Positions 1 through 10,033 are shown, counted from the first letter of the stretch. The stretch: DNA of 64,000 nucleotides from Chloroflexota bacterium (GCA_016219275.1 JACRBM010000007.1:1-64000); one strand, 5' to 3'. Numbers and translations are program-made. The notes: generated by a model from the sequence alone, not told the origin.

Positions 1-65
1 TGCTTGGCTTTTGGTCTGACCTCGGGGTCAGGTAGTGCGGTCGTTGATGTTCCAGTCTGAGACAT
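1..65 (-). CDS. IS3-family transposase OrfA, N-terminal fragment
   Basis: The reading frame starts at ATG 65-63 and runs off the left edge. The 21 visible residues include ALPDPEVRPKAK, a stretch I recognise from the start of OrfA proteins of IS3-type elements, where it precedes a helix-turn-helix (family knowledge). A purine-rich ribosome binding site (GGGAGAG) lies 6-7 bases upstream of the ATG. OrfA would provide the DNA-binding part of the transposase. Only the start is visible, so activity and subgroup cannot be judged. Confidence 0.6.
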   Translation of the reverse strand, partial: MSQTGTSTTALPDPEVRPKAK

Positions 66-120
66 GTTGATCTCTCCCTTGCCCCCATTATACAGTTAAT
101 TGTCAGGGAGAGTTGTACCA
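1..120 (-). mobile_element. End of an IS3-family insertion sequence (cut by window edge)
   Basis: The first ~120 bases hold the 5' end of a transposase gene reading out of the window, preceded by an AT-rich leader that ends near a TGGTACAACTC-like terminus at about 110-120. The transposase N-terminus identifies the element as IS3-like. The exact terminal inverted repeat and target duplication cannot be fixed because the other end lies outside the window. Confidence 0.6.
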
Positions 121-127
121 CCCCATA

Positions 128-313
128 TTAGCACAGGGGGTAACAGTATATACTGATTAGAAGTATAGGTTTACCACTCGGATTAACCAAAAACATTATC
201 GCCGATTCAAATTCGCGCCAAGAGTACTTTCCTGCTTGCGTTCTAAATTCATCTTGGGCTTTAATGTACCAGGGGCTTGGACCAGGAACCATGTCAATTG
301 GATCTATTTTCAT
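128..313 (-). CDS. Small hypothetical protein next to the IS end
   Basis: A 61-residue frame beginning MKIDPIDMVPGPSPWY, with AT-rich codon use unlike the genes downstream. It ends a few bases from the insertion-sequence end, so it may be the front part of a gene broken by the IS. A weak AGG lies upstream of the ATG. I do not recognise a family, and it could be a chance frame. Confidence 0.3.
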   Translation of the reverse strand: MKIDPIDMVPGPSPWYIKAQDEFRTQAGKYSWREFESAIMFLVNPSGKPILLISIYCYPLC

Positions 314-356
314 AGGGAAAACCTAGAGATGGATTTGAGTGCACACATTTTTTTCA

Positions 357-1544
357 TCACGGCAAATGTACATGCGTGTGTCCGTACTTTTTCATCAAAT
401 CAACTGTCTCTTCAATCGGCAAGCCCGCCGCGACGCGACCATCGCGCCCGATCATCGTGTCCGATTTGAACAGCGAGTTGAGCACCGCTTCTTCCGTCGC
501 TTCGACGACCGACCAAAACATATTGTTGATGATGTCACCCTGCTCGATAATTTGCTCGGCGGTGTAGGTGAGCGAATCGGCGAAATGTTTTTTGCGGCGC
601 GTGGTGCTGAACGCGATGACGAAATCGCCGCTGGTGTTTCCCGTGTGCGAGCCAGTGCGCGCGAGTCCGTTTTGCGCGCGCATCGCGAGTCGCGTCAAGA
701 TGCGTTGCGAGCACGGCGCGTCGGTCGCGATAATGACGATGACCGAGCCGCCATCAACGACCGGTGAACCTTGCGAAGGTTTTGGAACCTTCGCAAGGGT
801 TTTAATTTCCGGCGGATTTTCGGATTTGCGACGAAGCGGTTTGTAGCGTTCGAGTTCGCGCCCGACCGGTACACCGTCAATCATCAACTGCGGTCGCCAA
901 CCGAAATTCGTTTGCACGAGCACGCCAACCGTAAAGTCACCGAGTTTTTCCGGCAATTTGCGCGACGCCGTGCCGATACCACCCTTGAAATCGTAACACG
1001 TCATCCCGGTTCCGCCGCCGACCGCGCCTTCTTCGACCGGTCCGCCGCGCGCGGTATCAATCGCGTGAAAGACATGTTCGCGTTTGACGTGACGACCGCG
1101 AATGTCGTTGAGGTACATATCGCTCGTCTCGGCAACGACCGGACTGATGCCCCAGGTGTCCACGCCCATCGCCTCGTTGCGCGCGATGCTCCAATCAATC
1201 AAGGCATCGGCAACGCGCGGCACGTTCCACGTGTTCGTGAGCAAGATCGGTCCCTCGATAAAACCCATCTCGTGAATCTGTTCCGAGTTGGTCACTTCGC
1301 CGAAACCGTTGATCCGCAAAACCGCGCCGGTCACTTTTTCGAGGAACATGTCGCCGCCGTGCGTGTGAATCGCGGTAACGCCGGTGCGAATCGGTCCGAC
1401 GCCGGGAACGAGTTTGCCTTCACCTTCGATGAGCGTCATGTGTCCAACGCGCACGCCGGCAACATCGGTAATCGCGTTGTAGCGTCCGGGCTTGACACGC
1501 CCGATTTTGATTCCCAGGTCGCGCGCGCGTGGTCGTGTGGTCAA
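357..1544 (-). CDS. P1-family (DmpA/BapA-like) aminopeptidase, Ntn-hydrolase fold
   Basis: About 395 residues. The family (DmpA, BapA, L-aminopeptidase/D-esterase) cuts itself in front of a catalytic Ser to give alpha and beta chains and releases N-terminal residues from peptides. Visible family features are the N-terminal ITDVAGVRVGH, the GGGTGM segment and the cleavage region ending NTSGDFVIAFST, where Ser at about residue 305 is the expected nucleophile. The residue before it is Thr, whereas I recall Gly in DmpA. I chose TTG at 1544-1542 because AGGAGA lies 9 bases upstream. It begins one base after the stop of the GNAT gene, indicating translational coupling. An ATG at 1571 would add 9 residues but lacks a ribosome binding site. 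Confidence 0.85.
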   Translation of the reverse strand: MTTRPRARDLGIKIGRVKPGRYNAITDVAGVRVGHMTLIEGEGKLVPGVGPIRTGVTAIHTHGGDMFLEKVTGAVLRINGFGEVTNSEQIHEMGFIEGPILLTNTWNVPRVADALIDWSIARNEAMGVDTWGISPVVAETSDMYLNDIRGRHVKREHVFHAIDTARGGPVEEGAVGGGTGMTCYDFKGGIGTASRKLPEKLGDFTVGVLVQTNFGWRPQLMIDGVPVGRELERYKPLRRKSENPPEIKTLAKVPKPSQGSPVVDGGSVIVIIATDAPCSQRILTRLAMRAQNGLARTGSHTGNTSGDFVIAFSTTRRKKHFADSLTYTAEQIIEQGDIINNMFWSVVEATEEAVLNSLFKSDTMIGRDGRVAAGLPIEETVDLMKKYGHTHVHLP

Positions 1545-1545
1545 C

Positions 1546-1986
1546 TCAGCACATCTCCTTTTTGCCGGCATCCAGGTTTTTGCCCATGATGGTAATGTCC
1601 ATCACGTCCCAACCTAGCCCCTGATAAAACTCGATCACGTCTTCGTTCTCGCGCTTGACGAGCAAATAACTCTTGAGACAACCCTTTGCCGCCATCCGTT
1701 TTTCAACTTCCGCCATCAATATTTTGCCAAGACCATTGCCGCGATACACGCGCGCAACTGCGAGATGATAAATGAGACCGCGCCGACCATCGTACCCGCC
1801 AAACACAGTGCCGATCAGTTTGCCATCATCCGTCGCGACGAGGAACAAGTCTGGGTCGCGCTGTAACTTTTTCGCGATCTCGTCGCGCGTATCCGAACGG
1901 CTGAGACCGATCCCAGGTGCGGAGTCTTGCCACAGTGCGAATGCCACGTCGTAGTCGTCGAGGGTGAATTCACGAAGTTCAATCAC
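1546..1986 (-). CDS. GNAT acetyltransferase, YpeA-like
   Basis: 146 residues, the normal size of a single-domain GNAT enzyme. The acetyl-CoA pyrophosphate loop is seen as RVYRGNGLGKILM at about 79-91, after the LIYHLAVA strand. The FLVATDDGKLIGTVFGGYDG segment resembles E. coli YpeA. Substrate unknown. The gene is followed after one base by the P1 peptidase start, so the two are probably co-translated. Confidence 0.8.
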   Translation of the reverse strand: MIELREFTLDDYDVAFALWQDSAPGIGLSRSDTRDEIAKKLQRDPDLFLVATDDGKLIGTVFGGYDGRRGLIYHLAVARVYRGNGLGKILMAEVEKRMAAKGCLKSYLLVKRENEDVIEFYQGLGWDVMDITIMGKNLDAGKKEMC

Positions 1987-2025
1987 AAGTGAACAATGCC
2001 TTTCTCTGAAGAGTTGCCAACCCTG

Positions 2026-2253
2026 TTATTTCCAAGCGAACCGTGACCAGTATGTCAGAACGATTCCAATGGAGGTTATCACAAAGCCAACGCGATTAAG
2101 GATATATTCATTCTTTGTCAAAATATCTTTGCCCAGCCAAAACTTCCGCCACACTTGATTGTCCTTTGTCCGTGCGCTGTACATTGCGTTGGACATGGTC
2201 AGCATAGCAATTCCGACAAATGCAATCAATACGAATAGATAGGTCAGAGACAT
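2026..2253 (-). CDS. Small two-helix membrane protein, function unknown
   Basis: 75 residues with two hydrophobic segments (about 4-22 and 53-70) separated by a charged loop, a hairpin membrane topology. A GAGAGG ribosome binding site precedes the ATG. Codon use is AT-richer than in its neighbours. No family is recognised. It lies between a surface protein and the GNAT gene on the same strand. Confidence 0.55.
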   Translation of the reverse strand: MSLTYLFVLIAFVGIAMLTMSNAMYSARTKDNQVWRKFWLGKDILTKNEYILNRVGFVITSIGIVLTYWSRFAWK

Positions 2254-2316
2254 AGTTTCCTCTCATTGGGTTTCCCAAATTCGACAACTCTAAACAAGGC
2301 TTGATCTCGATGACTG

Positions 2317-3495
2317 CTAGAGAATCACCAGCGCCATATTATCGAAATACGCCGACACGCGCCGATGGTCTGCCCAGGAAACAAAGCGCACCGTCGCGTC
2401 GTACGGATCGTGATACGTCACGCCGCGATCACTCGCGGCGATGATGACGCTCGCGTGTTCGTACGGAACCAGCTTGACCGTTGTGCCATCCGCCAATTTC
2501 ACCATCACCGGCGATTGGTACGAATCCTGCCACGTATGCCACCAAATCACCGCGCGACCGGCGCGCAAATGCGCGAGCAATGCGTCTTTGAATTCGTCGT
2601 AACTCTGTCCGTACAAAACCTGGGATTGGATGCCGAGCGCAGTCAATCCTTTTTGCAAACCTTGCGCGTACACGCCGTAATCGTTCAAGCCGCCATAATA
2701 CGTCGGGTTCGTTTGCCCGCGAATTCCGTCAAAGGGATTCTCACTGCGCGGCATCACCGCGAGCAGTTGATCTTCGGTGATCGCGCCGCGCGATGCCATC
2801 GCCGCGGACGCTTCCTCGCAGGTGAGCGCCTGCTTTTGTCGGAAGAGCGGAACGCCGGTGATCCGCACCTCATTCGCGCCGGCGACCGGCGCGGCGCGCG
2901 CCGGTGATTTGCCCGGGAGCACGAGTCGCTGACCCGCGTAGATCATCCATCCATTTGGCAAATCGTTCGCCTGCGCGAGCGCGACCGTCGTCGTGTCGTG
3001 CCGCAACGCGATTTGCGCGAGCGTCTCGCCCGACTGGACGACATAGGAACGCGCCGACCCAGCCAAGGTCGGCGCAGTACGCGTTGCCGTTGTCGGAATC
3101 TTCAACGTCCAACCGGTGTAGATCAAACCATTCGCGGGTAAATCATTCGCAGTGGAGAGGGCGTCCACCGTCGTATTGAATCGCGCGGCAATCGAAAAAA
3201 GCGTATCGCCGGCGCGCACCGTGTAGAAACCGCTCGGCGTTGTCGCGGGCGCGGGACTCGCATTGCCGGCTGGAATTTTCAGACGCATCCCGGCGTAGAG
3301 CCAGCCGTCCATCCGAATGTTGTTCGCGTTCGCGATCGCTTGCGGCGTGACACCGTACGTCCGCGCGATGCTGGAAAGCGTTTCACCCCACGCGACGGTG
3401 TGTGTGGTGGGCGTGTCGGCGGAGACGTATCCCGGCAACACAAGCAAACAGAAAACCGAGAGCAGAACGATCGGACGAAGAAATTTTATTTCCAT
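2317..3495 (-). CDS. Secreted LysM protein with C39-like peptidase domain
   Basis: 392 residues. A signal peptide (about 1-26, ending GYVSA) is followed by three LysM modules at about 31-75, 91-135 and 150-195, which bind peptidoglycan or related glycans. From about 210 there is a C39-like cysteine peptidase domain: the candidate catalytic Cys is in ALTCEEASAAM, the His in YEHASVIIAAS, and the Asp in TYHDPYD. The protein is probably exported and held on the cell wall. The start overlaps the end of the PIN-like gene by 10 bases. Confidence 0.85.
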   Translation of the reverse strand: MEIKFLRPIVLLSVFCLLVLPGYVSADTPTTHTVAWGETLSSIARTYGVTPQAIANANNIRMDGWLYAGMRLKIPAGNASPAPATTPSGFYTVRAGDTLFSIAARFNTTVDALSTANDLPANGLIYTGWTLKIPTTATRTAPTLAGSARSYVVQSGETLAQIALRHDTTTVALAQANDLPNGWMIYAGQRLVLPGKSPARAAPVAGANEVRITGVPLFRQKQALTCEEASAAMASRGAITEDQLLAVMPRSENPFDGIRGQTNPTYYGGLNDYGVYAQGLQKGLTALGIQSQVLYGQSYDEFKDALLAHLRAGRAVIWWHTWQDSYQSPVMVKLADGTTVKLVPYEHASVIIAASDRGVTYHDPYDATVRFVSWADHRRVSAYFDNMALVIL

Positions 3496-3887
3496 GACCG
3501 TCTGCGCAAAGATTCGTCGCCTAACTGCCAGTACTCTACGCCCGTTACACCGACGCGCGCAACCTTGCCCATGCGCGCCGCTTTCGAATGGAATTCTGGT
3601 AAACGCAAAACTCTCCGAAGCATTTGAGGCAATTCATCCTGTTGATCATTCTGCAGAGGAAAACAAAGGACGCCATATCGCGGATTTCGCAATGATCTGT
3701 TCCAAAAACCCAGGTCAATCATCGCCAAAGTCGGCTGACGCAGACTGCACAGGATTTCTGGCACTCGTTCATCCTTGATGACCCCACCCGGACGCAATTC
3801 GCGCAGACGTTGGACGGTGATCCATCGCGCGATCGGGATCAAGACTTCTTGATCAAAGAGCTGGTCATCGAGAATGATTTGGCTCAC
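3486..3887 (-). CDS. PIN-like toxin partner of DUF433 antitoxin
   Basis: 133 residues starting MSQIILDDQL; the acidic pair near the N-terminus, KDERVPE and MIDLGFW fit the DUF5615/PIN-like proteins encoded directly after DUF433 genes. Such pairs are predicted toxin-antitoxin modules in which the PIN-like protein would be an RNase. The start codon overlaps the stop of the DUF433 gene by four bases (ATGA), as expected for coupled translation. Activity is inferred from family and context only. Confidence 0.75.
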   Translation of the reverse strand: MSQIILDDQLFDQEVLIPIARWITVQRLRELRPGGVIKDERVPEILCSLRQPTLAMIDLGFWNRSLRNPRYGVLCFPLQNDQQDELPQMLRRVLRLPEFHSKAARMGKVARVGVTGVEYWQLGDESLRRRSWK

Positions 3888-4129
3888 GCGGCAATCTCAA
3901 GCGGAATGTGATAACGCAAGCGCAATGATTCGGTTGCCAATTCGACTACTTCTTCAATCGCGGGGCGTCTCAACTCTGGATAACTTTTGAGCAATTGCTC
4001 AACCGAGTATCCTTTTGCCAACAAGGCGAGGACCGTGTCAATGGGCACGCGTGTACCCGCAAATGTTATTTGCCCGTGACAGATTTCCGGATCAATCACG
4101 ATGTACTTGCCGATTTCCGTCCGACTCAT
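3884..4129 (-). CDS. DUF433 antitoxin
   Basis: 81 residues. The central ICHGQITFAGTRVPIDTVL and the following helix pair (VEQLLKSYPEL) are characteristic of DUF433, a small winged-helix-like DNA-binding family paired with PIN-like toxins. An AAGGAA ribosome binding site lies 8 bases before the ATG. It sits five bases after the PHP-protein gene and overlaps the toxin gene by four bases. Confidence 0.8.
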   Translation of the reverse strand: MSRTEIGKYIVIDPEICHGQITFAGTRVPIDTVLALLAKGYSVEQLLKSYPELRRPAIEEVVELATESLRLRYHIPLEIAA

Positions 4130-4134
4130 TAAAA

Positions 4135-6432
4135 CTATTCCTTTCGTTCAGCGTTTTCCGATTTCGATGTGGGCTGTCCCGGATTCATCGCCGCCATCGC
4201 GCGTTCCAATTTCTCGCGCCACGTTTGCGCGCGCGTCTTGGGCGCAGGCGGCGCGACGGATTCCGCCAACGGCGGCGATGTCGGTTCCGATTCCGGAGTC
4301 TCGAATGGCGGTACGAGTTCTTCCGGCTCGGATTGAAGCATCTCGAACGGCGGCGCGACTTCTTCCGGGCTTTGGTCTACAATCATTGTGGATTCATCGG
4401 ATGTTGCAACGAATTCCGCTTCTGGCTCAAAGTCATCCGCCGGTGGCAACGGTTCACCGAGCGGTGTGCGAAATTCGTCGTACTCGCCGAGCGCCGCGGG
4501 TGGCATAACCAGCGTCGCGGTTTCGTCCAGGTCTTCGGGCGGGATGTACGATTCGATTTCGTCGCCCAGCACCGGCGGCGGAATCATGTCGGCAGCTGGC
4601 TCGTGCCCGACAAGTGGGATCGTGTCCGGCATCGCATCGTACTCTGCCGCGATTTCCGTCGGCATCCCGATGTCGCTGCGCGTTTCGCCGGTCGCGCTGT
4701 CCTCGCCGCCGTTCTCGCCCTCGACCAGTTTGTGCCACGCGCCGTCCATCCCATCGTCGGTGACGCCGTAATACACAAGCACTTTATCGCCGACGCGTTG
4801 CGCGAGATCATAGCGCATCTTGCCGCCGCGCTTGTGCGTTTTCCAAATGCCAATGTCGCCCGTCCATTGCACGTTCTCGGCTTTGACCGGATTTTTTTCG
4901 TGTTCCGAAATCGCGTACTGCCACAAACTGCGCGCGCTCGCAAGCGTCACATTTTGCACGATGCGGCTATTTCGCAAATCGCGCACGGAATAATAGTGCG
5001 TGCCTTTCCGCACATCGGACGCGACGATCTCCACCCCGGTGCGCGGCGCGGGCACGTTCGGTTGGACTTGCGCGGGATGCTCGACCGGCGGCAACGGTTC
5101 GCTCACCGGCGACGCGGCAAATTCGACCGCGAGGGATTCGCGCACGAGTTGCACGATCTCGTCACGCATCGCGAGCGTCGTTTCGTTTTCGGAACGCACA
5201 TAGATGTGCGCGCCGTCGAGCGCGTACGGTACATCGCTGCCGCGCGGGACGATCATTTGCAGAACGGTCTTGCCCTGGCTCTTGAGCGCCTCGATTTGCG
5301 TGTCGAGCGGTGGATTGATTTGTTTCGAGATCGCGCTCTTCAAATCCGCGATGGCGTGTTCGACGCGTTCAACTCCGACGACGGGTTGGCGCGCGTGCGC
5401 GTTCGCGCCGATATAGATCGTGCCGCCGTTCGTGTTCGCAAGCGCGACGACATCCTGCAAAATCGCTGGCGCGACGTTGCGCTTGTCGAGCATTTTTTCG
5501 TGGAACGCTTGCACGAGCGTTTCGCCTTGTTCGCGCGCTTCGCGAATCGGGTCGAAGGGTTCTTCGGTCGCCGCGCGATACGGGCGCGTGCGCGAGAAAT
5601 CGTTGCCGACGAACACGTCCTTGATCGCGTCGAACGAAACGTCGTCGAGCAAGATTTCGGTCGCGCGGTCGCCGACGCCCATCTCGTTTTTGAACTTGGC
5701 GTCGTAATCGAGTTTGTGCGCGTCGCTACCCTGGATGCAGTGCATCCGGCGCGGATATTCCGGCTTGATGCCGTTGAAGAACATCGCGGTGCGCCGCCGC
5801 GAACGCGATTCGAGATCGGTCACTTCGAGCGCGTGCAAATTCGAATCCTGGGTGTACGCGATGCGCGTCTGCCCGCCGAAATCGAACCCAGGCATAGCGA
5901 CGCCGTGCGACGAATTCGCGTGCGCGGCAATGACGAGACCGCCGGCTTGGTTGACCATGCGATACGCGGTCAGTACGTCGGTCGTCGCGCCAACTTCGCC
6001 GCTCCCGTCGTCGAGCTTATCGGCGGGCACGTTGAGCGACATCAACAGATGATCGAGTTCGCGCACGGTCGTTTCGGGTTGGAAAATCGCGAGGATGTGA
6101 AAACCCAGCGTCGCGGTCAATTCAAAGCCGGGCAAGATCAACAGTTTTTCGCGCAAGCGACGATACTCGCCAAGTTGCTTGCGCTCCTCGTCGGTCATGC
6201 GATCCAAGCGCGCGAGTGTTTCGAGCGTTTCGACTTGTTGCAGAAAACGCGCGTAACCCATCACCGAATTGTGATCGGTGAACGCGACAATGTCGAGTCC
6301 CTTGTCTTCCGCTTTTTTGAGAAAGTCAAGGTACGATACGCCAGATTGTTTGTAATCGGCGGAGGCAGGTGTGTGCAAATGCAAATCCATTCGCCGCCAC
6401 TGGCGTTGTGAAGATTTTTTGCGTTGAGGCAT
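4135..6432 (-). CDS. PHP-domain phosphoesterase fused to AlbA/Schlafen-like DNA-binding domain
   Basis: About 765 residues from the ATG at 6432, which has AAGGAAGG upstream. The N-terminal PHP domain shows its metal-binding motifs in order: [33 protein letters not shown] and GSDAHKLD. It is followed at about 320-460 by an AlbA_2/Schlafen-type segment ([15 protein letters not shown]). A further globular segment at about 480-590 includes the phrase [19 protein letters not shown]. The last ~150 residues are acidic and Pro-rich and probably disordered. PHP domains hydrolyse phosphoesters, and the AlbA-like part suggests action on nucleic acid. The combination is unusual and the substrate is unknown. 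Five bases upstream of the DUF433 gene. Confidence 0.8.
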   Translation of the reverse strand: MPQRKKSSQRQWRRMDLHLHTPASADYKQSGVSYLDFLKKAEDKGLDIVAFTDHNSVMGYARFLQQVETLETLARLDRMTDEERKQLGEYRRLREKLLILPGFELTATLGFHILAIFQPETTVRELDHLLMSLNVPADKLDDGSGEVGATTDVLTAYRMVNQAGGLVIAAHANSSHGVAMPGFDFGGQTRIAYTQDSNLHALEVTDLESRSRRRTAMFFNGIKPEYPRRMHCIQGSDAHKLDYDAKFKNEMGVGDRATEILLDDVSFDAIKDVFVGNDFSRTRPYRAATEEPFDPIREAREQGETLVQAFHEKMLDKRNVAPAILQDVVALANTNGGTIYIGANAHARQPVVGVERVEHAIADLKSAISKQINPPLDTQIEALKSQGKTVLQMIVPRGSDVPYALDGAHIYVRSENETTLAMRDEIVQLVRESLAVEFAASPVSEPLPPVEHPAQVQPNVPAPRTGVEIVASDVRKGTHYYSVRDLRNSRIVQNVTLASARSLWQYAISEHEKNPVKAENVQWTGDIGIWKTHKRGGKMRYDLAQRVGDKVLVYYGVTDDGMDGAWHKLVEGENGGEDSATGETRSDIGMPTEIAAEYDAMPDTIPLVGHEPAADMIPPPVLGDEIESYIPPEDLDETATLVMPPAALGEYDEFRTPLGEPLPPADDFEPEAEFVATSDESTMIVDQSPEEVAPPFEMLQSEPEELVPPFETPESEPTSPPLAESVAPPAPKTRAQTWREKLERAMAAMNPGQPTSKSENAERKE

Positions 6433-6449
6433 GTGTCCCTTCCTTGGGG

Positions 6450-6541
6450 AGAGTAGGCAAGTAAACCGGTAGACAGGTAAACAAGGAACCAGGCAAGCTA
6501 TATGCCAGTGAACTTGTTTACTTGTATCCTTGGCTACCTGC
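6450..6541. repeat. Self-complementary short-repeat array upstream of the PHP gene
   Basis: Repeats of the type GGTAAACAAGGAACCAGGCA are followed by the complementary series CTTGTTTACTTG...CCTTGGCTACCTG. The array can fold on itself. It is one of many junction repeats in this window, in its own sequence family. From 6541 to 6860 I see no convincing gene or site. Confidence 0.6.
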
Positions 6542-6861
6542 ACGGGAAGGGTTGCGCGAGGAGAACCGTGGCGAAAAAATCTCGCCGGAAATGCGCCCAG
6601 GGTGCGAGCGATGCAATGGTTGTCGCGACGCAAGTCGGCATGACTCGGCGACACAATCACTCGCGGAGGCGTCCACGCTTCGGCAAATGTGTCTCGTCTG
6701 TTTTGTAATGCGAGACGAAATCAAAAATCGAATCGAGACGCGCAAATCGAGCGCGTTTGGTCTCTCGTCTGGCGTAACCCAGTCCAGAGTACAGGCAATC
6801 GGAAATATAGTGCGCGATTGTCTGCGGGTGGATACAGTTTGTTCGGTTGTTAAGTGTGCCT

Positions 6862-6947
6862 CACTCCTCACCCCCTTCGCCCCCTCTCCCCTCTCCTGAT
6901 TCTCCGAATCAGGAGAGGGGAGAGGGGGTTGGGGGAGTGGGGCGAGG
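6862..6947. repeat. C-rich/G-rich palindromic repeat element, copy 1
   Basis: A perfect ~22-bp stem (CCCCCTCTCCCC... paired with ...GGGGAGAGGGGG) around a short loop at 6897-6906, with further C-rich and G-rich flanks. It abuts the lon stop codon. A near-identical element lies at 48178-48268, and looser relatives lie in frame at 42146-42229 and 43457-43509. It may double as a transcription barrier for lon. Confidence 0.85.
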
Positions 6948-9443
6948 TCACCCGTTCTTTTTCTTCGCGGTGCGCGGTGTTTTGTCTTTTGATTCGGTCG
7001 CCGGTTCTGCATCGCGACCATTACCGCTGCCGTTGCCAGGGGCAACGCGTTTTTCGCCGAGTGCCGCGCTAAAGACATCGGTCACTTGCTCGGCAAAGAC
7101 AAAGTTCAAGTCTTTGCGAACCTGGTCTGGAAGTTCATCCAAATCTTTTTCATTACGCTTGGGCAAAATCACAGTTTTCAATCCGGCGCGATGTGCCGCG
7201 AGCACTTTTTCCTTGATGCCGCCGACCGGCAGCACGCGTCCGCGCAACGTAATCTCGCCGGTCATCGCGACATCGCTGCGCACGAGCCGGTCCGTCACGA
7301 GACTCGCGAGCGCGGTTGCCATCGTTACGCCGGCGCTCGGACCGTCCTTGGGCGTCGCGCCTTCGGGGACGTGGACGTGAATGTCGCTCTGCTCAAAGAC
7401 TTTATTTTCGACGCCCAGTTCTTTCGCCTTCGAGCGGACGTACGACATCGCGGCTTGCGCGGATTCGCGCATCACGTCGCCGAGTTGCCCGGTCACCATA
7501 AAGCCCTTGCCGCCCGGCATGCGCGTCGCTTCAATGAATACAATGTCGCCGCCGACCGGCGTCCAGACCAGACCGGTTGCCACGCCGGGAATCGTCGTGC
7601 GTTCTGCGACTTCGGCGTAGAACCTGGGTTTGCCGAGCAGTTCGCTCACCTTCGCGGGCGTGATGATGACGGGCGTCTCTTTGCCTTCCGCGATGTGCGT
7701 TGCCACTTTGCGGCAGACCGAGCCGAGATTGCGTTCGAGATTTCGCACGCCGGCTTCGCGCGTGTAATCGCGCGCGATTTGGCGAATCGCGTCATCCTCG
7801 AACGCGATTTCTTCCGGCTTGAGTCCGTTCTCTTTCACCTGGCGCGGAACGAGATACCCTTTCGCGATGTAGAGTTTCTCGTCTTCCGTGTAACCGGAGA
7901 GGACGAGAATTTCCATGCGGTCGCGCAACGCGGGCTGAATCGAATCGAGCTGATTCGCGGTGCAAATGAAGATGACTTGCGAAAGGTCAAAGTCCACGTC
8001 GAGATAATGATCGCGAAAGGTTTTGTTCTGCGCGGGATCGAGCACTTCGAGCAGCGCCGACGACGGATCACCGCGAAAGTCTGCCCCGATCTTGTCCACT
8101 TCGTCGAGCATCATCACCGGGTTGCGCGATTCCGCACGCTTGAGCGATTGGACGATGCGCCCGGGCAACGCGCCGATGTACGTGCGGCGATGCCCGCGAA
8201 TCTCGGCTTCGTCGTGCATGCCGCCGAGCGACATGCGGATGAACTTGCGCCCGAGCGCGCGCGCGATGGATTGACCGAGCGAGGTCTTGCCTACGCCGGG
8301 CGGTCCGGCAAAACAAAGAATCGAACCTTTGTAGGTGCGCGCCTCTTCGTCGCCGCCGCGTTCGAGACGCAGTTTGCGAACGGACAAGTACTCGAGGATG
8401 CGTTCCTTGACTTCCTTGAGGTCGTAGTGATCCTCATCGAGAATTTGCCGCGCGCGCGCAATGTCGAGATTATCCTGGCTCGTTTTGGTCCACGGCAATT
8501 CCACCAGCCAATCAAGGTACGTCTTGATGACGTGGTACTCGGCGGCGGCGGGCGGCATCGTCTTCATCCGCGCCAGTTCGCGTTTGGCTTCCTTTTCCGC
8601 TTCGGGCGACATTTGCGCCTCGGCAATTTTCTTCTCGTACTCTTTGGCTTCGACGGTCTGCTCGTCTTCCTCGCCCAATTCCTTTTTGATCTGCTTCATC
8701 TGCTCGCGCAGAATGTAATCGCGTTGCGATTTAGAGAGTTCGTCTTGTGCCTGGGTCTGGATTTTCTTGCCGAGTTCGAGCACCTCCAACTCTTTCGTCA
8801 TGATCGCGTCGAGTTTCTTCAACTTGTCCGCGACGTCGTCGAGTTCGAGGAGTTCTTGCGCGTCCTTCAATTCCAAGCGCAACACATTGCCCGCGAGCGC
8901 GTAGACGAGTTGACGCGGGTCGTCAATGTTCATCACCGCCATCAACACTTCTTCGGTGAAATGCGAGGTCAGCGCGACAAAGCGCTTGAACAGTTCGACG
9001 GTGTTCGTCATCAACGCTTTGACTTCGACCGTCTTTTCGGCGTTCTCGGGCGCTACTTCGACACGCGCTTTGAGGTACGGTTCTTGCGCGGTAAACTCGC
9101 GGATGCGAATGCGCTCCATCGCCTGGACGATCAAACGCACCGTGTCGTCCGGCGCGCGCAAGAGACGTACGATAATGGCGGCAGTCCCGGTCCAGTACAC
9201 GTCGTCCGGTCCGCCGTCTTCGATAGCAGAGTCTTTCGTTGTGACGAGACCGATAAGGCGACTGCCTGTTGTGACATCGTCCACCAAGCGAATCGAGCGC
9301 GCTTGACCGACACTGAGCGGAATCATCGTCAGCGGATAGACGACTGTGCCGCGCAATGGCAGAATCGGCAATTCCTCTGGAATCGCCGGGGATTTCGGTT
9401 CTTCTTCTTTTTCAGATTCGCGTTTACCGGTGAAAATGTGCAT
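6948..9443 (-). CDS. lon: ATP-dependent protease Lon
   Basis: 831 residues, full length for a LonA protease. The N-terminal substrate-binding domain starts at about 24 ([16 protein letters not shown]), followed by a coiled region (220-300). The AAA+ module carries Walker [10 protein letters not shown] at about 380 and Walker B MMLDEVDK at about 444. The C-terminal serine protease has the catalytic Ser in PKDGPSAG (about 700) and the Lys in [12 protein letters not shown] (about 740). Lon degrades misfolded and regulatory proteins in the cytosol. The C-terminal tail is basic and extended. The gene follows hsp20 by six bases, so the two form a protein-quality operon. Confidence 0.97.
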   Translation of the reverse strand: MHIFTGKRESEKEEEPKSPAIPEELPILPLRGTVVYPLTMIPLSVGQARSIRLVDDVTTGSRLIGLVTTKDSAIEDGGPDDVYWTGTAAIIVRLLRAPDDTVRLIVQAMERIRIREFTAQEPYLKARVEVAPENAEKTVEVKALMTNTVELFKRFVALTSHFTEEVLMAVMNIDDPRQLVYALAGNVLRLELKDAQELLELDDVADKLKKLDAIMTKELEVLELGKKIQTQAQDELSKSQRDYILREQMKQIKKELGEEDEQTVEAKEYEKKIAEAQMSPEAEKEAKRELARMKTMPPAAAEYHVIKTYLDWLVELPWTKTSQDNLDIARARQILDEDHYDLKEVKERILEYLSVRKLRLERGGDEEARTYKGSILCFAGPPGVGKTSLGQSIARALGRKFIRMSLGGMHDEAEIRGHRRTYIGALPGRIVQSLKRAESRNPVMMLDEVDKIGADFRGDPSSALLEVLDPAQNKTFRDHYLDVDFDLSQVIFICTANQLDSIQPALRDRMEILVLSGYTEDEKLYIAKGYLVPRQVKENGLKPEEIAFEDDAIRQIARDYTREAGVRNLERNLGSVCRKVATHIAEGKETPVIITPAKVSELLGKPRFYAEVAERTTIPGVATGLVWTPVGGDIVFIEATRMPGGKGFMVTGQLGDVMRESAQAAMSYVRSKAKELGVENKVFEQSDIHVHVPEGATPKDGPSAGVTMATALASLVTDRLVRSDVAMTGEITLRGRVLPVGGIKEKVLAAHRAGLKTVILPKRNEKDLDELPDQVRKDLNFVFAEQVTDVFSAALGEKRVAPGNGSGNGRDAEPATESKDKTPRTAKKKNG

Positions 9444-9449
9444 AGGTGG

Positions 9450-9869
9450 TTACGCTGATGGCGTGCGAATTAGCACGTGATGCTCTTCACGATGTTTGGG
9501 CAAGGTGATGTAGAGAAAACCGTTTTCGTACCGCGCGTCGATCCGGTCTTCGGCGAATGTGCCCGGCAAATAGACCGGCACGCGAAACTCACCGTACGGA
9601 ATTTCGAGCAAGTGGTAACCGAGTTTCGATTCGCGGTCGAGCCGCGCGCCTTCGACAGTCAACGTGTGGTCGGTGAAGGAAATTGTAAAGTCCGCGGCGT
9701 CCATCCCCGCGATCTCCATTTTTACAATGACGGCTTCGTCGGTTTCGTAGACATCCGTTGCCGGACGCCATTCACGCGGGCGGGTTCGGTGTTCGCTTGG
9801 AAAATAGGCGTACAACATCTTGTCCATCTGCCGTTCAAATTCGTCCATTTCGTCAAACGCTTTGAGCAT
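9450..9869 (-). CDS. Hsp20/alpha-crystallin family small heat-shock protein
   Basis: 139 residues. The alpha-crystallin domain covers about 35-135 (TDVYETDEAVIVKMEIAG at its start, with the LPGTFAEDRIDARYENGFL strand block towards its end). It is an ATP-independent holdase that keeps unfolding proteins soluble. GAGGA lies 6-7 bases before the ATG. Co-transcribed with lon from the promoter at 9917-9945. Confidence 0.9.
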   Translation of the reverse strand: MLKAFDEMDEFERQMDKMLYAYFPSEHRTRPREWRPATDVYETDEAVIVKMEIAGMDAADFTISFTDHTLTVEGARLDRESKLGYHLLEIPYGEFRVPVYLPGTFAEDRIDARYENGFLYITLPKHREEHHVLIRTPSA

Positions 9870-9916
9870 CGCTTGTCCTCAAAACGAGTCTGCCATTCAT
9901 CCGTGATGGCGAAATC

Positions 9917-9945
9917 ATTGTAGCACAGATGGGCGATTCTCTCAA
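9917..9945 (-). promoter_or_regulatory. Promoter of the hsp20-lon operon
   Basis: On the minus strand, TTGAGA (9945-9940), 17 bp, then TACAAT (9922-9917), about 45 bases upstream of the hsp20 start. No CIRCE or other heat-shock operator is evident. Confidence 0.6.
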
Positions 9946-10033
9946 GTTCAATTTTTCTTAAAACGCGCGGCGCGTGATTTGCTCCACCGGTCGCGCGGCG
10001 TTATAATCGCCGGCACTAGACAAAAGTAGTAGT

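Noticed and set aside
4015-6411. A 798-codon open frame on the plus strand opposite the PHP gene
   Set aside because: It is the shadow of a GC-rich gene on the other strand: Arg/Phe-rich, without domains or ribosome binding site, while the minus frame has intact PHP motifs.
7086-9458. A 790-codon open frame opposite lon
   Set aside because: Antisense shadow of lon with Arg-, His- and Phe-rich composition and no family features.
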